From Antitrichia curtipendula (taxonomy: Eukaryota; Streptophyta; Bryopsida; Hypnales; Leucodontaceae), in the NCBI GenBank assembly GCA_951230915.1, contig OX579641.1, positions 19,694,254 through 19,758,253 of the forward strand: DNA of 64,000 bases, given 5' to 3'. The notes beneath the pieces were generated by a model, which was given only the letters and a program-made list of their open reading frames with translations, had not been told where the DNA came from and made no database searches. A program made the translations under genes and the position numbers. Positions 10,580-23,357 of the stretch are shown here, piece after piece; position 1 is the stretch's first letter, and each line of letters opens with the position of its first letter.

Positions 10580-13500
10580 TTGGTTTTATTGCTACTGCAG
10601 TTTCAATGGAACTAGTGGGCCCATGTGCCGTTACTATAGTAAAAAGAAAAGTAAAAGTAAATTTTAAATTTTTTAATGCAAAAATAACTCAAAAATCCAT
10701 AACTTTCATCCTGTAGGTCCAAATGTCACGAAACAAAGCCTGTGCACCCCTCTTCACCAAGAGCTTTTTGATGGTACCAAGCACATGACCGGGTGCACAT
10801 AGTCTGGGAAGTTTCACCATGATAAACAAAACAAAACAAGCAAACAAATAAACAAACATCCTATCTTAATTGTAGGATATGATGTGCTAGCTATACGAGA
10901 TTATTAAGAGCAAATAAGGTTTAAGATAGCCGACCTCATTCCGACCATTTAAGCAATTTAATGTATTTCCAGTATGCATTTGGTGAGGGGGGGAATTCCT
11001 ACAGTGGAGAAATAGATTAGAGGAGGGTTCCAAACTTTATTCCTCTTTTTTCCCTCTAAAACAAAATAATTATGAATTTTTTTCCATAAAGATTCTGTTC
11101 AATCCACTCTTGTTATATAAGGCACCGCATTTCCAACCATAGGCTGATGACAAAATTGACCGTGCTTCAATGTAGGTGATAATTGTGGCTTCCAATGTAC
11201 ATCTTGTGAACATTGTATGCTTTCAATGTACACCTCACAAACATTTGTGCTACTTGAGTTGTCACCTAAGCACATGAATTGCTTCTAACTAACAAAAATA
11301 GGTAGTGGTCGGAAAGAGGTTGGTTACATTATCCCCTCAGCAACCAAAAGTATCCTCACGTAGTCTAAATCCATGTCCAATTTGAAAGTGATGTAACTTT
11401 TGCACCCAATATCCAAATTTGATAGAACTTGTTGAGAAAACTACACTCTTTCTTCTAGTTTGTGTGGTCAAATTTTTAAATCAATCTTAGATATGTTGAT
11501 TTTTTGAAAGTCATTTAAAGTTCAAGGATTTGACTTGAGTTCACGAAATAACATTTCAATTGCTGCAACTTTAGGGGCTTGTATCTCCTTCATCCAATGT
11601 TTGTTTTCAATTAAAATTTGTTGGATTCAATTCCCCTTGAAGTCTAGTTATTGTGGTAAAATTTTAATGTCAATCTAAGTTGCTTCAAATGTTTTGGGAG
11701 CCTTTGAAGTTCAAAATCTAGAAATATTTGGATTACAATTAACTTTGGCAACTTATTTCTTCTACATACGATGTTTGTTTCTAATATTTCTTAGGAAAAA
11801 GTTGCGCATACTAGTCTAGTTTGTGTGTTTAAAATTTCACATCAATATAAAAAGTTATGCGCGTTTGAGAAACATTTTAGTAGACGGAGGTTTAGTCATG
11901 ATTGGTGATTTGGGTCCAATATTCTTCATTGAATTCTTGTATTGGAGCTTGAGATGGACCTTTAACCCTAAATTGTTTTTTAGGATGCAAAATATTCTTG
12001 GAATGACTTCATCTACAATCGTAGGATGGGGAAAAAAAATTGTTTTTTTCACCCCAGTTTTTTTTAAAGTTGCTTGAATATATTTTCAATGAGCAACAAA
12101 TTATCTCATTATGGTATTATTGACTTTTCTAAAGAAGAAGATGCTTGATCCATGGATCACCCTTGTAGTGTATTTTGGCCATTTCTTGCTATTAACCCTT
12201 AATAATAATTTTAGCCATAAAAATAATTTTTTTGAACTTGAGTCCAACTAATGAAATGTAGCTTATCAAGTGAAATTTCTACTCTAATTGAAAATTTTGA
12301 AAATTTAAGTATTTTATTGCAATATAAACTTTGGATGGTTTGTGAATTTTTAGAATTTTATAGTAATATAGTAACTTTAGTTTATATTATGGTGTTATAC
12401 ACTATAATATACATATATGGTGAAATATTCAGATTTTAGGATATATTCTAAATTTGATATGATTTTTTTCACTTTTTTCTTAAGAAATTTACAGTAATTT
12501 TTAATTTTCTCAAAGAAAATTGAAAATTTTATGACTTGTAGTAAACATATGACTTCACTTTTAAGCATAAATATAAATTTTTTCTTTCACATCTAGTTGC
12601 AAAATGGTAGCAACGAGAATGATGGACAATAGGGCTTGAAATCAATGGTCATGGGCCTAGCCTTCTATGATTAACCCTTCAACACTGCTTTGGACACTAA
12701 TTGTTTGATAGTGACAAAGAATTATTCTTTGTAAGTTGTAGGAGGTACAAGATAGAAAGAAAACTTTAAATCATTGATAGCTCTAAGATGGAATTGAAAC
12801 TCACTGATTGCAATAGTGAGATTGTCCTAGCAAGAGAATTGAAATTTGTGGAACTTTTTTTGAACTTTTTAAAAATTGAATTAAAAAATGAACCAAATAC
12901 ATTGTTATTTAAAAAAGATGCGTCAACTACTTGCAAAACAAAAATCTCTAACTTTCACATCACTAATCCTAATGGAATAAATACAAAAATTTCATATAGA
13001 TAAAAATATAATTTACAAGAAACAAATTTATTATATTTTTTTCAATCTTTATTTCCGTGTGCAACAAATTGCTTTTTGAATTTGTTGTAGCTTAATTTTT
13101 TCTTGTGGGCACTGATTGAAGTAATATTTATGTTGCCTAAAATTGAATTTACTCTTCTAAAAAAGTTTTAGAAAATCATGTCAAAAATTGAGGTTACACA
13201 AGCCTACCAAAAATCCCAAGTGTCCCCCAAGGCCCCAAAGAGACTCTAGGACTATAGGGATTAAGAATTTAAAAAATATAAATTAACCCCTCCCCCTATA
13301 AAAACTAAGAACAAAAACATGCTCTATATGTATTTTATATATATGATAATTTGGGTTTCTAGCCTGGAATTGAATTTGGTTTGCATGGTATATGACCATG
13401 CTATGTGGCTTGATATTTCAATAATTGTCATGTTGTGTACTCTAGCTTCGTAGACAACATCCAAATATGTATTTGTGAGCACATGTCCAAACGCATTTTG

Positions 13501-14250
13501 GGTGAAAATTTCTCAAAACCGTCAAAATAAACAATTCAGTAGAATTGGAGGCACCTTTTTTAAGAAAGAATTGTTTGTAGGTATTAGCAATTGAAAATCA
13601 AGAATTTGTCATTTGCTCTCCTATGCAATGCGGTTAAGGTAGGAAGTCCATAAGCCTATCTACCTCAATAATGGCAATAATAGATATTTCAATGGACATG
13701 TCACTCATTTCCAAATAGAGGATGTATTGAGAACCTGGTCAATTTAATGAATTTATGCACCTCCTACCTCAAAGGGGCTTGAGTGTTCATAACATTGTAT
13801 AATTAGGCAATGGTCCTCCCCCATGTTGAGAAGGTCTATATTATGCTTTGCTAGATACTTGAGAGGAACTTATCAACTAATTTAAGGATTGGGGTTGGTT
13901 GAGGAGTCATCAATAAGACAATTTCGTTTAGTGTAGGGGGCCCTTTCCAAGGATGCAAAAGGGCCCCTATCTCATTGGTAAACAATATTATGTCTCTGAT
14001 CCCATGTTCACCTTGAGCAAAAGAGGCAAAATTTGACATGTTTAGGAATGAAAATTTGCTCAAAAGTGATAAAATATTGAATTATCAAGGTTCACTTTTC
14101 ATAGTGGATGAAAATTTTAAATTATTGTAGACGATAGCAATCTATTTTGGATGAATGTACACACTTTTGGATGAAGAAATATGTTTTCATCCAGGCATGT
14201 TTTTCATTTGCATTCATGCCCTGGATTCTTCATCCTGGAAAGCTGTGAGC
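10580..14250. other. AT-rich dispersed-repeat DNA, no gene seen
   Basis: ORFs here have no family resemblance and low-complexity composition. A module near 10690-10810 (AACTTTCAT ... GTCACGAAACAAAGCC ... AAGAGCTTT) recurs in diverged form near 39930-40040, 40470-40570 and 42715-42815, so much of this is old transposon DNA. Confidence 0.55.
12120..12545 (+). repeat. Dispersed repeat, copy 1 (partner at 43855-44262)
   Basis: The two copies are in the same orientation and run colinear over about 400 bp, with shared blocks such as TTTTGGCCATTTCTTGCTAT, ATGTTATACACT/GTGTTATACACT and AAAATTTTAT.ACTT.TAGTAAAC. They are diverged and AT-rich. No terminal structure is clear. Confidence 0.65.
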
Positions 14251-14550
14251 TTAACCCTAAGCCCCTCAAAAGTAGGCACATGTGCTGCACAAGACAATCT
14301 TAGTTTTTTGGGCAATTTAAGCATCTTCTTAAGATAAAACTTTTTGTCCAACTTTGAATGCTAATATCTTCCAACCCGTACGTTCAAATTTGATGAAATT
14401 TTTACTACATGATCTCAGACAAGTTAAGTACAAGATCCTACAGTTAAATTCCAAAATAAATAATTTTATGATTTCTTTAAGTGAATGCAGCAGAAGTGGT
14501 AGTTTTGAGTGGTTTTTGATAGAAAACACACTCGGGGCTTTAGGGGTTAA
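14251..14550. mobile_element. 300-bp TTAA-flanked element
   Basis: The left end TTAACCCTAAGCCCCTC and the right end GGGGCTTTAGGGGTTAA are inverted. The right half (ATGCTAATAT ... ACATGATCT ... GCAGAAGTGGTAGTTTTGAG) matches the right half of the 28729-29291 element, so this looks like a shorter deletion derivative of the same family. Confidence 0.75.
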
Positions 14551-17500
14551 AGAAGAACAATGTTATTCCATAATGATCCATGGGTCAATTTAGCCATAGT
14601 ATACTTCTTTCCAATCTCAATCTTTTATTTTGGTAGATGGATATTTGATCCATCTTATAATTAGTATAGTGTTTTTTTATCTGAATGTACCATTAAAGAA
14701 ATTGACCCAATTTGTGATACAAGACTATTTGTGCCATTCTATAGAAGATCCCATTGTAGCCATGCTCAAAGTCCAAATGCACCACTTTTGAGTAAATGAA
14801 CTAATGGGTATTGTTGTAGTGTAGAAGTGGCACTCATGGGGGCGTGCAAGCAATAGTTAGAAGTGCCCTAGTAGCAAGAACAAGGGCTCATAACTTTTAG
14901 GTGGAAAAACATCAAAAATCATGACCACCTAGGGCCTCAATGTTGTGGCAGTTCCAGGATAGTATTGTAACCATTTTAAGTGAGTAAAATGACCATTATA
15001 GATGTACTTTTTGTTGATTCTAAAAGTGAGCTAGTGACACTTATGACTTATACAGTAAACACTTTAAAAAATAACATAAAAGATTCATCCTTTGTTGAAA
15101 AAATAATTTCAATTGATATTGCTTTTTCTAACACTTTTCCATTTGTCATTTTTTTATCTACCACCATTTGAAGTAGGCACAATTGCAAATTGTGTCACAA
15201 ATAGAGTCAACTACCTCAGTCAAACTCCACAACAAAGTTCTAAAATGAATTTTGGGATCTAAATTACTCTCTTTCTTCTTCACCTCCACCAAATACACAA
15301 ATTTGTACTATTAGTGAAGGTACAAAATTAATACCACCTACAAAATTAGTGTCATTACAAAATTTTATTTTTGAAGAAATTGGTGTTATTTCAATCACAC
15401 AGGCTTCATTATTTTATAGATAATACAACTTTTGATAAATTAGTATTACATGCATTGATAAGACAAACCAATGTAATTGCCTATCCAAATGCTATAAGGT
15501 ACAAACATCCCAAATTGCCTATTCTTATATAATAGAGCATTTTTAGTATTAGATTGGTAAAACTTTTATTTTAGCCAAGTAATACCAAATTTCAATGTTC
15601 CAAAGAATGCATCATTTGGATATATGAAAGATATGAGTAGTCCTCGGGGAGGTCAGTGTGTAAAAAAAGTAAGGGGATAGGTGCGAACATCAAGTATTTT
15701 TTTCTTCTTAAAACATGCTATCATTATATAATTTCCTACTTTGGATTATTAGAGAAGGGGCTTGCATTACTTATAATTCTAAATTAAAATGAATAAATAA
15801 TATTGTAGTTTAGATTAAATAAATAAATTCTACTACATTTTTTATCCTGCATTAAATTTCTTTCAAACTCCCACCCACCCACCCACCTAATGACTACTTA
15901 CAACTAGAACTTAACAGAAAAGTGTAGTAAATACTACTATCACTAAAAGTGTATCTTCCATAAAAATTGTCAATGACACTCATTTACTAGGAAGGTATCA
16001 TATTATTGAATGCTATCAATTGAACTTTAAGTTTAGGTCTTTTTTACATGATTAATATGAATGATATAGAGATCACTTTTTGATATCAACTTTACTTTAA
16101 CCTACATTGTTTGATTCAATATACCTGTCTTCACAATATGCACAATAACATGTAAGAATTATTTTTGCACTATCATGATAGTATAAAATCATAGCATGAA
16201 ATAAAATGTAAGAAATATTTTTGTAGAATCATGGTAGTATGAAATGGTAGTATGCAATGGTAGTATAAAATAAAATGTCCTCATTGTGTTTAGAAAACAA
16301 TGAGTGAATAAAAATGTGCATATCATGTTTAGTTATGGAGACATGAATAAAACAGAGCTTGTACACCTAAACTCAAACATACAGTATTGTAATTGATGGG
16401 AAAACTAAAAAATAATCACAGTCTTCCACATAAGAGGGAAATGCAAAGAAAAATGCATTTCCATGATTCAAACAATCCCCTACAGTTCTGCATCTGCATT
16501 GTAGTAGACACACACACTTAGATAATTGGAAATGGCCAAGAAGAACATGAACACGCAAGCACACACATGGGTACCATACTGTACATCATGCACAAATTTG
16601 AAGAGCACTAAAGCGTAAGCACATGCAAAGGAAAGGGAGGTAAAATTCAATTCCACGAACGAGACAACAATAAAAGAGCATGCTCATACGTAGAAAACAT
16701 GAAGACCATGTCCCTCTCCCTCGCTTGCGAGGTACCGCGAGAAATTCCTCTTCTTTTCACTTGTACAAAGTTTGCCACCGATATGCGCAACACAACAAAC
16801 ACCGTGAGCCCGTGCATTGCATCACACCATTGTGTGCATGTCGCTGCAAGACATGGGAGGAGAGTCATGATTTCCTTGTCATTGAGGAACACCCACACCC
16901 AATAATCTTTAGGTAGTTGCTCAGCCAATGGCAATATATAGTCCCGGAGAATTCCAGGCAAGTCTGCAAACTCTATGTATGCCTAAAGAATAAGCATCTA
17001 CAAAAAAATCGGAAGCAACGCGAAGTTTAAACGTGGTGACAGTCTCCATTGGGACGGACTAAGCAATGTCAAAAATTCAGAAACAAACCCAGTTTCAGGG
17101 TACAGACGACTTAACTTTCTGCAAACAATTCGCAAACACAAAACAACATCCCTAAATCAAAGACAGTAGAAAAGACAGACTAGACGATCTCCAAAGCCCA
17201 AAGCGGACCCTGAATCCTAAACAATCGGAACAACGAACAAAGGGTCCAAAATAGGAACCACCTATTTTCAAAAATTAAATGACAACCACCTAAAGCCAAC
17301 CAACGGCTACTGTAGAAATTAGTAAAGTCTATAAAATTATTAAACACTTTGAATATGCCACTCACAAGGCAACAACATTTAATACTTTTGGCCAAAAAAA
17401 TGAATAAAAAGGGGGTATCCTAGGTCTAATTATTTTCTAAATGAAACTATTTTTCTATATCCTATAGTAGTTTGAAGACATGGCATGGCATTTTTGTACC

Positions 17501-18829
17501 GTATAATATATTAAAAATTAATTAATTTTTATCTCAAATGTTTTTTAGGCACCCTATCATTTGTTCGCACGCAATTTTCTATTGCTAATGCTCACTACCC
17601 CCCTAGGAGTAGTCTAAGTCTTTTGATAGATGTTAAAATTTTTTTTTTTTTAAGAATATAGTAATTTGAGGTTACCTTTGGTGAAAAACAATAAAACAAA
17701 ATTTAAAGCAATGATTTTGGAAACTAATAAGTTTCATTACTAAATCCAAGGAAAATTAGACATTAAGAGATTCAAATCGAATGAAAAGATACTTGTACAA
17801 CTTGATCTAAGGTTATGTCCACTAATTAATGCAAAATTCAAATTCATTCCTCTAACTTAATAGCAAAGGAGGGACACTACAAAAGTAATGAGTTCATTGC
17901 TCGGTTCATTGACAAGAAACCTTGACTATTATTTTCCTATGCAATGAAGAAAACCAGTTGTTCAACTTCGAAGATTATTTGAAGGGTTACTGAAAGTTAA
18001 GAATTTTTTTTTATTAATTTATAAAATAAATTATTAACACAAAAATGAAGTGCCAAATCAGCCATTCCAATTTTTAAGAATTATCAAGTAAAAAGGTGCC
18101 AAAGGTGCCTTCAAGACTCATGCTACCATAGTTACATATTGATTTAAAAGTTGGACTTGAAGTAAATACACCTAATTTCATCTTGTTTTCTTAATCTAAT
18201 CCCTATAAATTCTTGCTTAAAACGTACTTCCACTATTTGTGAAAGTGAATTGTCAGTTTAGAAACATTCATTTTTAGCACTTTGAAAATTCAGAGTTTAT
18301 TCATACAATGTCTAAAAATACTTATAAAGAGAATTTAAAATCCCCTTTTGACTACCAGAAAGCCCCCCCTCCCCCAAAAGTTTTGTAATATAATAATGGA
18401 AACCATGCTGAGTTTTTTATTTGTGCAATTTTAAGGTAGATGTATCTATTTCAAACACTCCCTGACATGATATGGTGACTTCTTGTGGACAACAATTGGA
18501 TGCATTGTTCTACATGAAAAAAAAGATTCTTTGTATGTACCTTCTCATCTATTCATTTCTCTTCCTTTCCTTGATTACAGAGAAGTGCCAAAAGCTAACT
18601 GTGCATAAGAGGTGAGTCTATAAGACCAGAATAGGTCCATGTGGAAACTCCTCATTTATATTGAATAAAATATTCATTTATTTTTTTATTTTTTATGATT
18701 CCTTTCTTTTGTATTCTTCCTGGTCTTTATTTCCGCACACATTGAATTCAATTTCTCAACGAATTCCCCATATCCAACAAGCTGAAATGCTTAAGTAATC
18801 CGTTATAGTATTCTCTACCTTAGGTGTAG
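14551..18829. other. AT-rich intergenic DNA, no convincing gene
   Basis: Nothing here has splice-consistent coding signal apart from the weak ORF at 16647-16961. Simple repeats occur, for example (CCCA)n near 15880 and ATGGTAGTAT repeats near 16230-16265. Confidence 0.5.
16647..16961 (-). pseudogene. Unrecognised 104-codon ORF, faintly F-box-like
   Basis: The stretch LPKDYWVWVFLNDKEIM ... CLAATCTQWCDAMHG has the spacing of an F-box (LPxD, then L...C...C..W), and the local GC is higher than in the flanks. Without a C-terminal repeat domain or splice-supported neighbours it is more likely a gene fragment than a gene. An unrelated chance ORF remains possible. Confidence 0.25.
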
Positions 18830-19247
18830 TTAAGGTAGGAGGCTCTGAAATCACTCGGGCATTAAGAACCGCCTCTATAAATGGCTCTTGAATGGAATGA
18901 GGTGATCTTGAAATGGAACGAAGTGATCCTTAAACTGACTGCAATAGTGCTATGAATGAATTAGAAAAAAAGGGGTCCCAGCCAATCATCGGCTTTGTTT
19001 TTTCCCATCTTGCAAGTGAGCAGTTTATGGAAGACCTAGGGTCACAAATAGGGACCTACAATACATCTCCTTTGAAAATTCATAACTAATTCAATATTGC
19101 TCAAAAAAAATATGAAACCACTTGTGTTAGATTCCTCGTCTATTTTTCTATCTCTGAAAAATGAATTAAAAATACTACCGACCAAGGAAGCATATGAAAA
19201 AGGCAGATCAGCCCTTAGATGGGCGATTCAAGAGCCTCCTACCTTAC
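18830..19247. mobile_element. ~415-bp foldback with GGTAGGAGGCTCT ends
   Basis: TTAAGGTAGGAGGCTCTGAA at the left pairs with TTCAAGAGCCTCCTACCTTAC at the right. The left flank is TTAA, the right TTAC. Inside, AAATGGCTCTTGAATGG and AAATGGAACGAAGTGATCC-like units repeat. A related left end (TTAAGGTAGGAAGTCC) occurs at about 13634. Non-coding. Confidence 0.6.
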
Positions 19248-19701
19248 CTTATTGTGAGCAACTGCTCTAGGGGCGCCGTTTCAAGCTTTTAGGCACATGA
19301 TGCATTTGGATGTCCCTACCTTATGACGTTAGTAGAGTTCCACACACGGTCCGTGTTTTGGAGATGCTCTGTCCATTAACTACATGCTTTACAAGTTATG
19401 AACAGTAGTACGGTAGTGTAGTATTAGTGCTGTTCATGTTATTAGTCTGGGTAAATAATTACACTCAAAGGGACAGCTCTCCTGTAGTTCCGTCTCTGCA
19501 GGGCCTCCCATCCAATCATTAACGTCCAGCTGTCTGTCCCTCCAAATTCGCATCACTCTCCCCAGTCAGGAAAAGGCCGGCACGTCTAAAAGTAACCAGC
19601 AATGCCCTCTCCACCAATTACAGGGTGTCAGCAAGGCAGACAGCACCCAAAATTAGGACTGATCTGCATCGAAAAATTGCACAAATTAGTGGTGACCACA
19701 A

Positions 19702-21029
19702 AAAAAATGTTTTTTCGATACTTCTCTAAGTTTTAGAGTAGATTCTAACTCCCTTTCAGAAATCCTTGCTCATGATAGATAGTAAGAGTTTAATTTCAGC
19801 AATCAGAGCCTAATTTTGACAACCAGAGTCTAATTTCGAAATCAGATTTTCACCTAATGTTACAAAAGACCCAAATCAGCCCCCAGCAACCTCATTTAGT
19901 TCCCACAGCAATCAAAATTCGACCAAGCAGTGGTGACAACAGAACTGTGAGCTTCAACTGCATGCTAGAAAAAAATTCTAGATATACATGCTGTTCTTGG
20001 TAGCTTTGCTCCCAACTTGAATACAACATAAACTAGCACTTATCTCCAATCTCTGTAGAAGACAATATCTAGCACACAATTGATACTACAAATTTCATGT
20101 ACAAAGATTTGTTCATGATTGCTAAATGCAAGAAGAAAGCTTGTTGCGTTGGACGCCAGCTTCTCTTGCCCATAAAATCGTTTTTGGAGTAAATTTTTGA
20201 AAAAAAATTCCCAGGAGGTGGTAACCCTCACCTGTACCCATGCCAACCAGCAAACAATTAGTGTGCCAATAGATGTATACGAGGTGTCTGCAAGTTACCA
20301 CAACTTGTTATCGTTATTTCACCAGAGAAAACTTTATCAATCAGACTCCTAGATCTGATGCAAAAAAATTGTTCACAAAACTATTGCCATAATTTTGCTA
20401 CAAGATCCACCACCTGTTGGCCGCTGTTCTGAGAACCCAACACCATTTCGTCACCCAATGTTTGAGTAACCCACTTGACTGTACTAGAGCTTAGCAACCA
20501 AATGGATGTTTGATTTGGTTTGTGTTGCATAAACTTGAAAAAATTATGTAACTCCCGCCAAGATGTTTGAACTTAGCCTGGTAAAGGCTAGCTTGAAATT
20601 GCACAAAAGTTACTATTGGTTCAGCCCACAACTTGCTGGCATCCTTAACACAGCTCTAAATGGCGTTGTTAAAGCCTCTGTCCACCATGCCGTCAATTAT
20701 TTCGAAATTTGACAGCACAACTATCTCAGGAGAGATCCAGTTGTGATATTACTTGCCAAATTCACTTATTAGTGAGAGCAATGTGTCAGCAACTTAATGC
20801 TAGATTGTTTCTAATCAGATCAAGATGGTGTAAAATTTGTAAATTATTTTTTGTAATAAATCTCAGATTTTGAATAAGCTCTAGATGTATAACACTCATA
20901 TATATTCACATTTAGTGTGGAAGAACATGTCATTATAATCTATGTATTGTAACAACGGTAGACTTTTTTATAAAAACCTAGGAGTGTAACCTTGGAATTT
21001 GAGTCTAAAAAAAGAAAAAAAGAAAAAAA
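19702..21029 (-). repeat. Terminal direct repeat, left copy (3' relative to the element's coding strand)
   Basis: It starts AAAAAATGTTTTTTCGATAC and ends AAAAAAAGAAAAAAAGAAAAAAA on the plus strand. Against the right copy I found one substitution (20270 region, GATGTATACG versus GACGTATACG) and one T insertion in a T run near 20963. Near-identity implies a recent insertion or gene conversion. It contains a 68-codon ORF on each copy with no recognisable product. Confidence 0.93.
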
Positions 21030-21044
21030 AAACCCACCACCACC

Positions 21045-21105
21045 CTTGGTGTGACTGCTCTCAGTAGGAGTACTTGATGTACTCCTTACTGAGGAGTACA
21101 CCAAG
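21045..21105. promoter_or_regulatory. Strong hairpin between RT stop and 3' repeat
   Basis: An outer stem CTTGGTGT/ACACCAAG encloses an inner stem CTCAGTAGGAGTAC/GTACTCCTTACTGAG with a single bulge and a TTGAT loop. It lies just downstream of the reverse transcriptase stop in element sense and occurs once, not in the terminal repeats. Candidate roles are an RNA 3' structure for template recognition, a ribozyme or a terminator-like element. The canonical hammerhead core (CUGANGA ... GAAA) was looked for and not seen. Confidence 0.7.
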
Positions 21106-21156
21106 CTCATACACAAGCTTTTTTCCTTTTTTCCAGACATGTAGATGGGTAATAAA

Positions 21157-23330
21157 TTACCTTAGTACTTTGAGAAGCAACTGTAGATCAAATTTGATTC
21201 CAGGGAAGGTATTTTCCTTCAGGAATTTGGTGATGTTGTTCAAGAGCCTCTGTCTCTGAAAACCATTGCTTTGCAATGTGGTAATCAGAGCCTCCAGTTC
21301 GTTGTGTACCGCCTTGATATTACTGGACAGGTACAAGATTGGTACTGCTTGAGATATAGCAATGCTATAAGATTGTCGAATTGGCCTATTTGACCTGAAT
21401 TGAATATATTGGGAATACTGAAATGGAAGATCTCGACGTTTGTCAAACTTAGCCGTTTGAAATTCGCCCGAGTTGTCATCTTTGATCTCAACATCTAGGT
21501 TCATAAAATGTGCCTTGATGCCTCTGAGAGGGTCATCGCTTGCAAAACCTGTGATCTCACATTTGATTTCCAAAACATCCAATGGATATATCCAATATGG
21601 ATTGTCCTAGGTTCGCTTTTGGTTGGGGTCTAAAAATTGCCTCGCAGCTGAATTATTGATCCAACAGAGATCGTCTATATAGTGGTATGAGTGTTTAAAG
21701 TATGTCATGATCTGGCTTATACCTAGGTTGCCTAACCTTTGCATGAATTGAATTTCAAAGTGCAACAGGTATAAATTACACCAAAGCGGTGAGCAGCTGA
21801 ATCCCATTGGGATACCGAGTGACTGTGTCCAGACTCGATCGCCTAAACCAACGTAAGAGTGGTTCATTAACCATGTATATAAACCAATTAATTGTTCCTC
21901 TGATAATGGAAAAAAATTTCCATATGTAGGGCAGCTGGTATTCCAGGTCGCATGCGCAGCATTGCCTGAAGTATCCACTCTAATCCATATTTGAGGATTT
22001 GACCAAGGATGTTTCGACCGTTCTTGTCGAAACCCAAGGCGGATAATGTGAGCTATAGCATCTACTAAATTATCCTTTCCATGTAATGGGATGGTCTCGT
22101 AGCAACGAGTGATATCCGCAACATAGATGTTTGAAATTCTTTCAGGAAGATTCAGTGCTACTTCTATAGCTGAATTCACAAGCCAGAACAACGAAGTGTC
22201 TGCCTTGAGAAAATTTATGTATCCTGTATGAACTGTAGCCGCCCAATCTTTCACTTTATCCAAAATCAGCATTGTGGATATAGTTAGCATATGGGCTAAG
22301 TTAGAGTAGACTGTGCGAAAAGCATTCGTCAATCATCTATACTTGTTTTTATGGAGCTTATACGTGGCCATCAGGTATGGTAGGGAATTGTATGTCACAC
22401 ACAGTTCTGGGATAATATCCTTTAGAGAAGCTGTGACAACTTCGATCATTGTAGCTCTTGATAGCCAGCAATTATTTTCACGGCATGGTGAAAAATCTGA
22501 GCTCATCAGTCTTTCCAAAGCCAACAAGCGTATGTGCTTTATACAAATAAAGCATATATTGTTCGAGGCCTTGTCTAAGCCTGAGCAATAGAGGTTTTCC
22601 GTAATCCATTCTACCTCCTTTTGGACAACAGGAACAGAGAATAGGTTTGGTTGTGATGACCGAAAACCAAACTTGTTTTCATTTCTGGCTTTTTTCAGGC
22701 GAGCTAAGCATAAAATCCTAACCCATTCTCTAGCTTCGATCACTGGAAAATCATTAGATTCCAGACCTAAAGCATTGACAACTTGTGAAAAAGCATCGAG
22801 AATAGTTGCGATACATACCCCAATAGCCGTGGGTTTAAGAGGTATGTGGTTTAACCCCATCTTTACTGCCTTTCGTAAATCTGCATTTTGCAGAAGCTCG
22901 CAACTCACAGTTCAAACATGGACCTCCAAAGCAGCTGTACTGGTGGTCTCCTGCGAGGTCAGCGGGTCCAATAATTTCTTGAACCATTTAGCTGAATTGC
23001 ACAGACATGCTTTAGAAACATCAAACACATCTTTGAAAGCAAAGTTTTTGAAAACGAACGTTGGCTTATAGAACATCGTTGCTAGACTATCGTGATATTG
23101 CCAAGCGAATAATAACTCTTGTACCAAGGGAACAAGGTGAGAAAAATTGAACTGTATCATCATTTCTTGAAACAGTTGTTTCATATTGATCCATTCCATA
23201 GCTCTTCTAGGATATTTAACAATAATAATACCCGTAGCTTTAGGTTTGTTCACCCTTTGCAAGACTTTTCGTCCAACCTGGTCGGAAGTCAAGATCCGAG
23301 AAATTTCTGTGCACACAACATCAAACTATC
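21157..23330 (-). pseudogene. Reverse transcriptase, Penelope-like, one frame with three in-frame stops
   Basis: Four consecutive open segments (23316-22912, 22908-22333, 22332-21607 and 21582-21157) share one reading frame and are separated only by stop codons: TGA near 22910, TGA near 22334 and TAG near 21605. Together they span about 720 codons. RT landmarks are YKLHK before the second stop, motif A ADITRCYETIPL (codons 72-83 of the third segment), motif B GIPMGFSCSPLWCNLY (173-188), motif C YIDD (218-221), and a thumb-like region with FQYSQYIQFRSNRP and YSIAISQAVPILYLS in the last segment. The catalytic aspartates are present. The TGA after KYR sits where the flanking pattern suggests a Trp. 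As it stands the copy cannot make full-length RT without readthrough. Confidence 0.85.
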
Positions 23331-23357
23331 CACTTATAAGAAACTGATAGCTATTGG

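Noticed and set aside
19640..19700. Possible hammerhead ribozyme around ACTGATCTGCATCGAAAA
   Set aside because: The first core box reads CTGATCT instead of CTGANGA, and I could not draw stems that place the boxes correctly.
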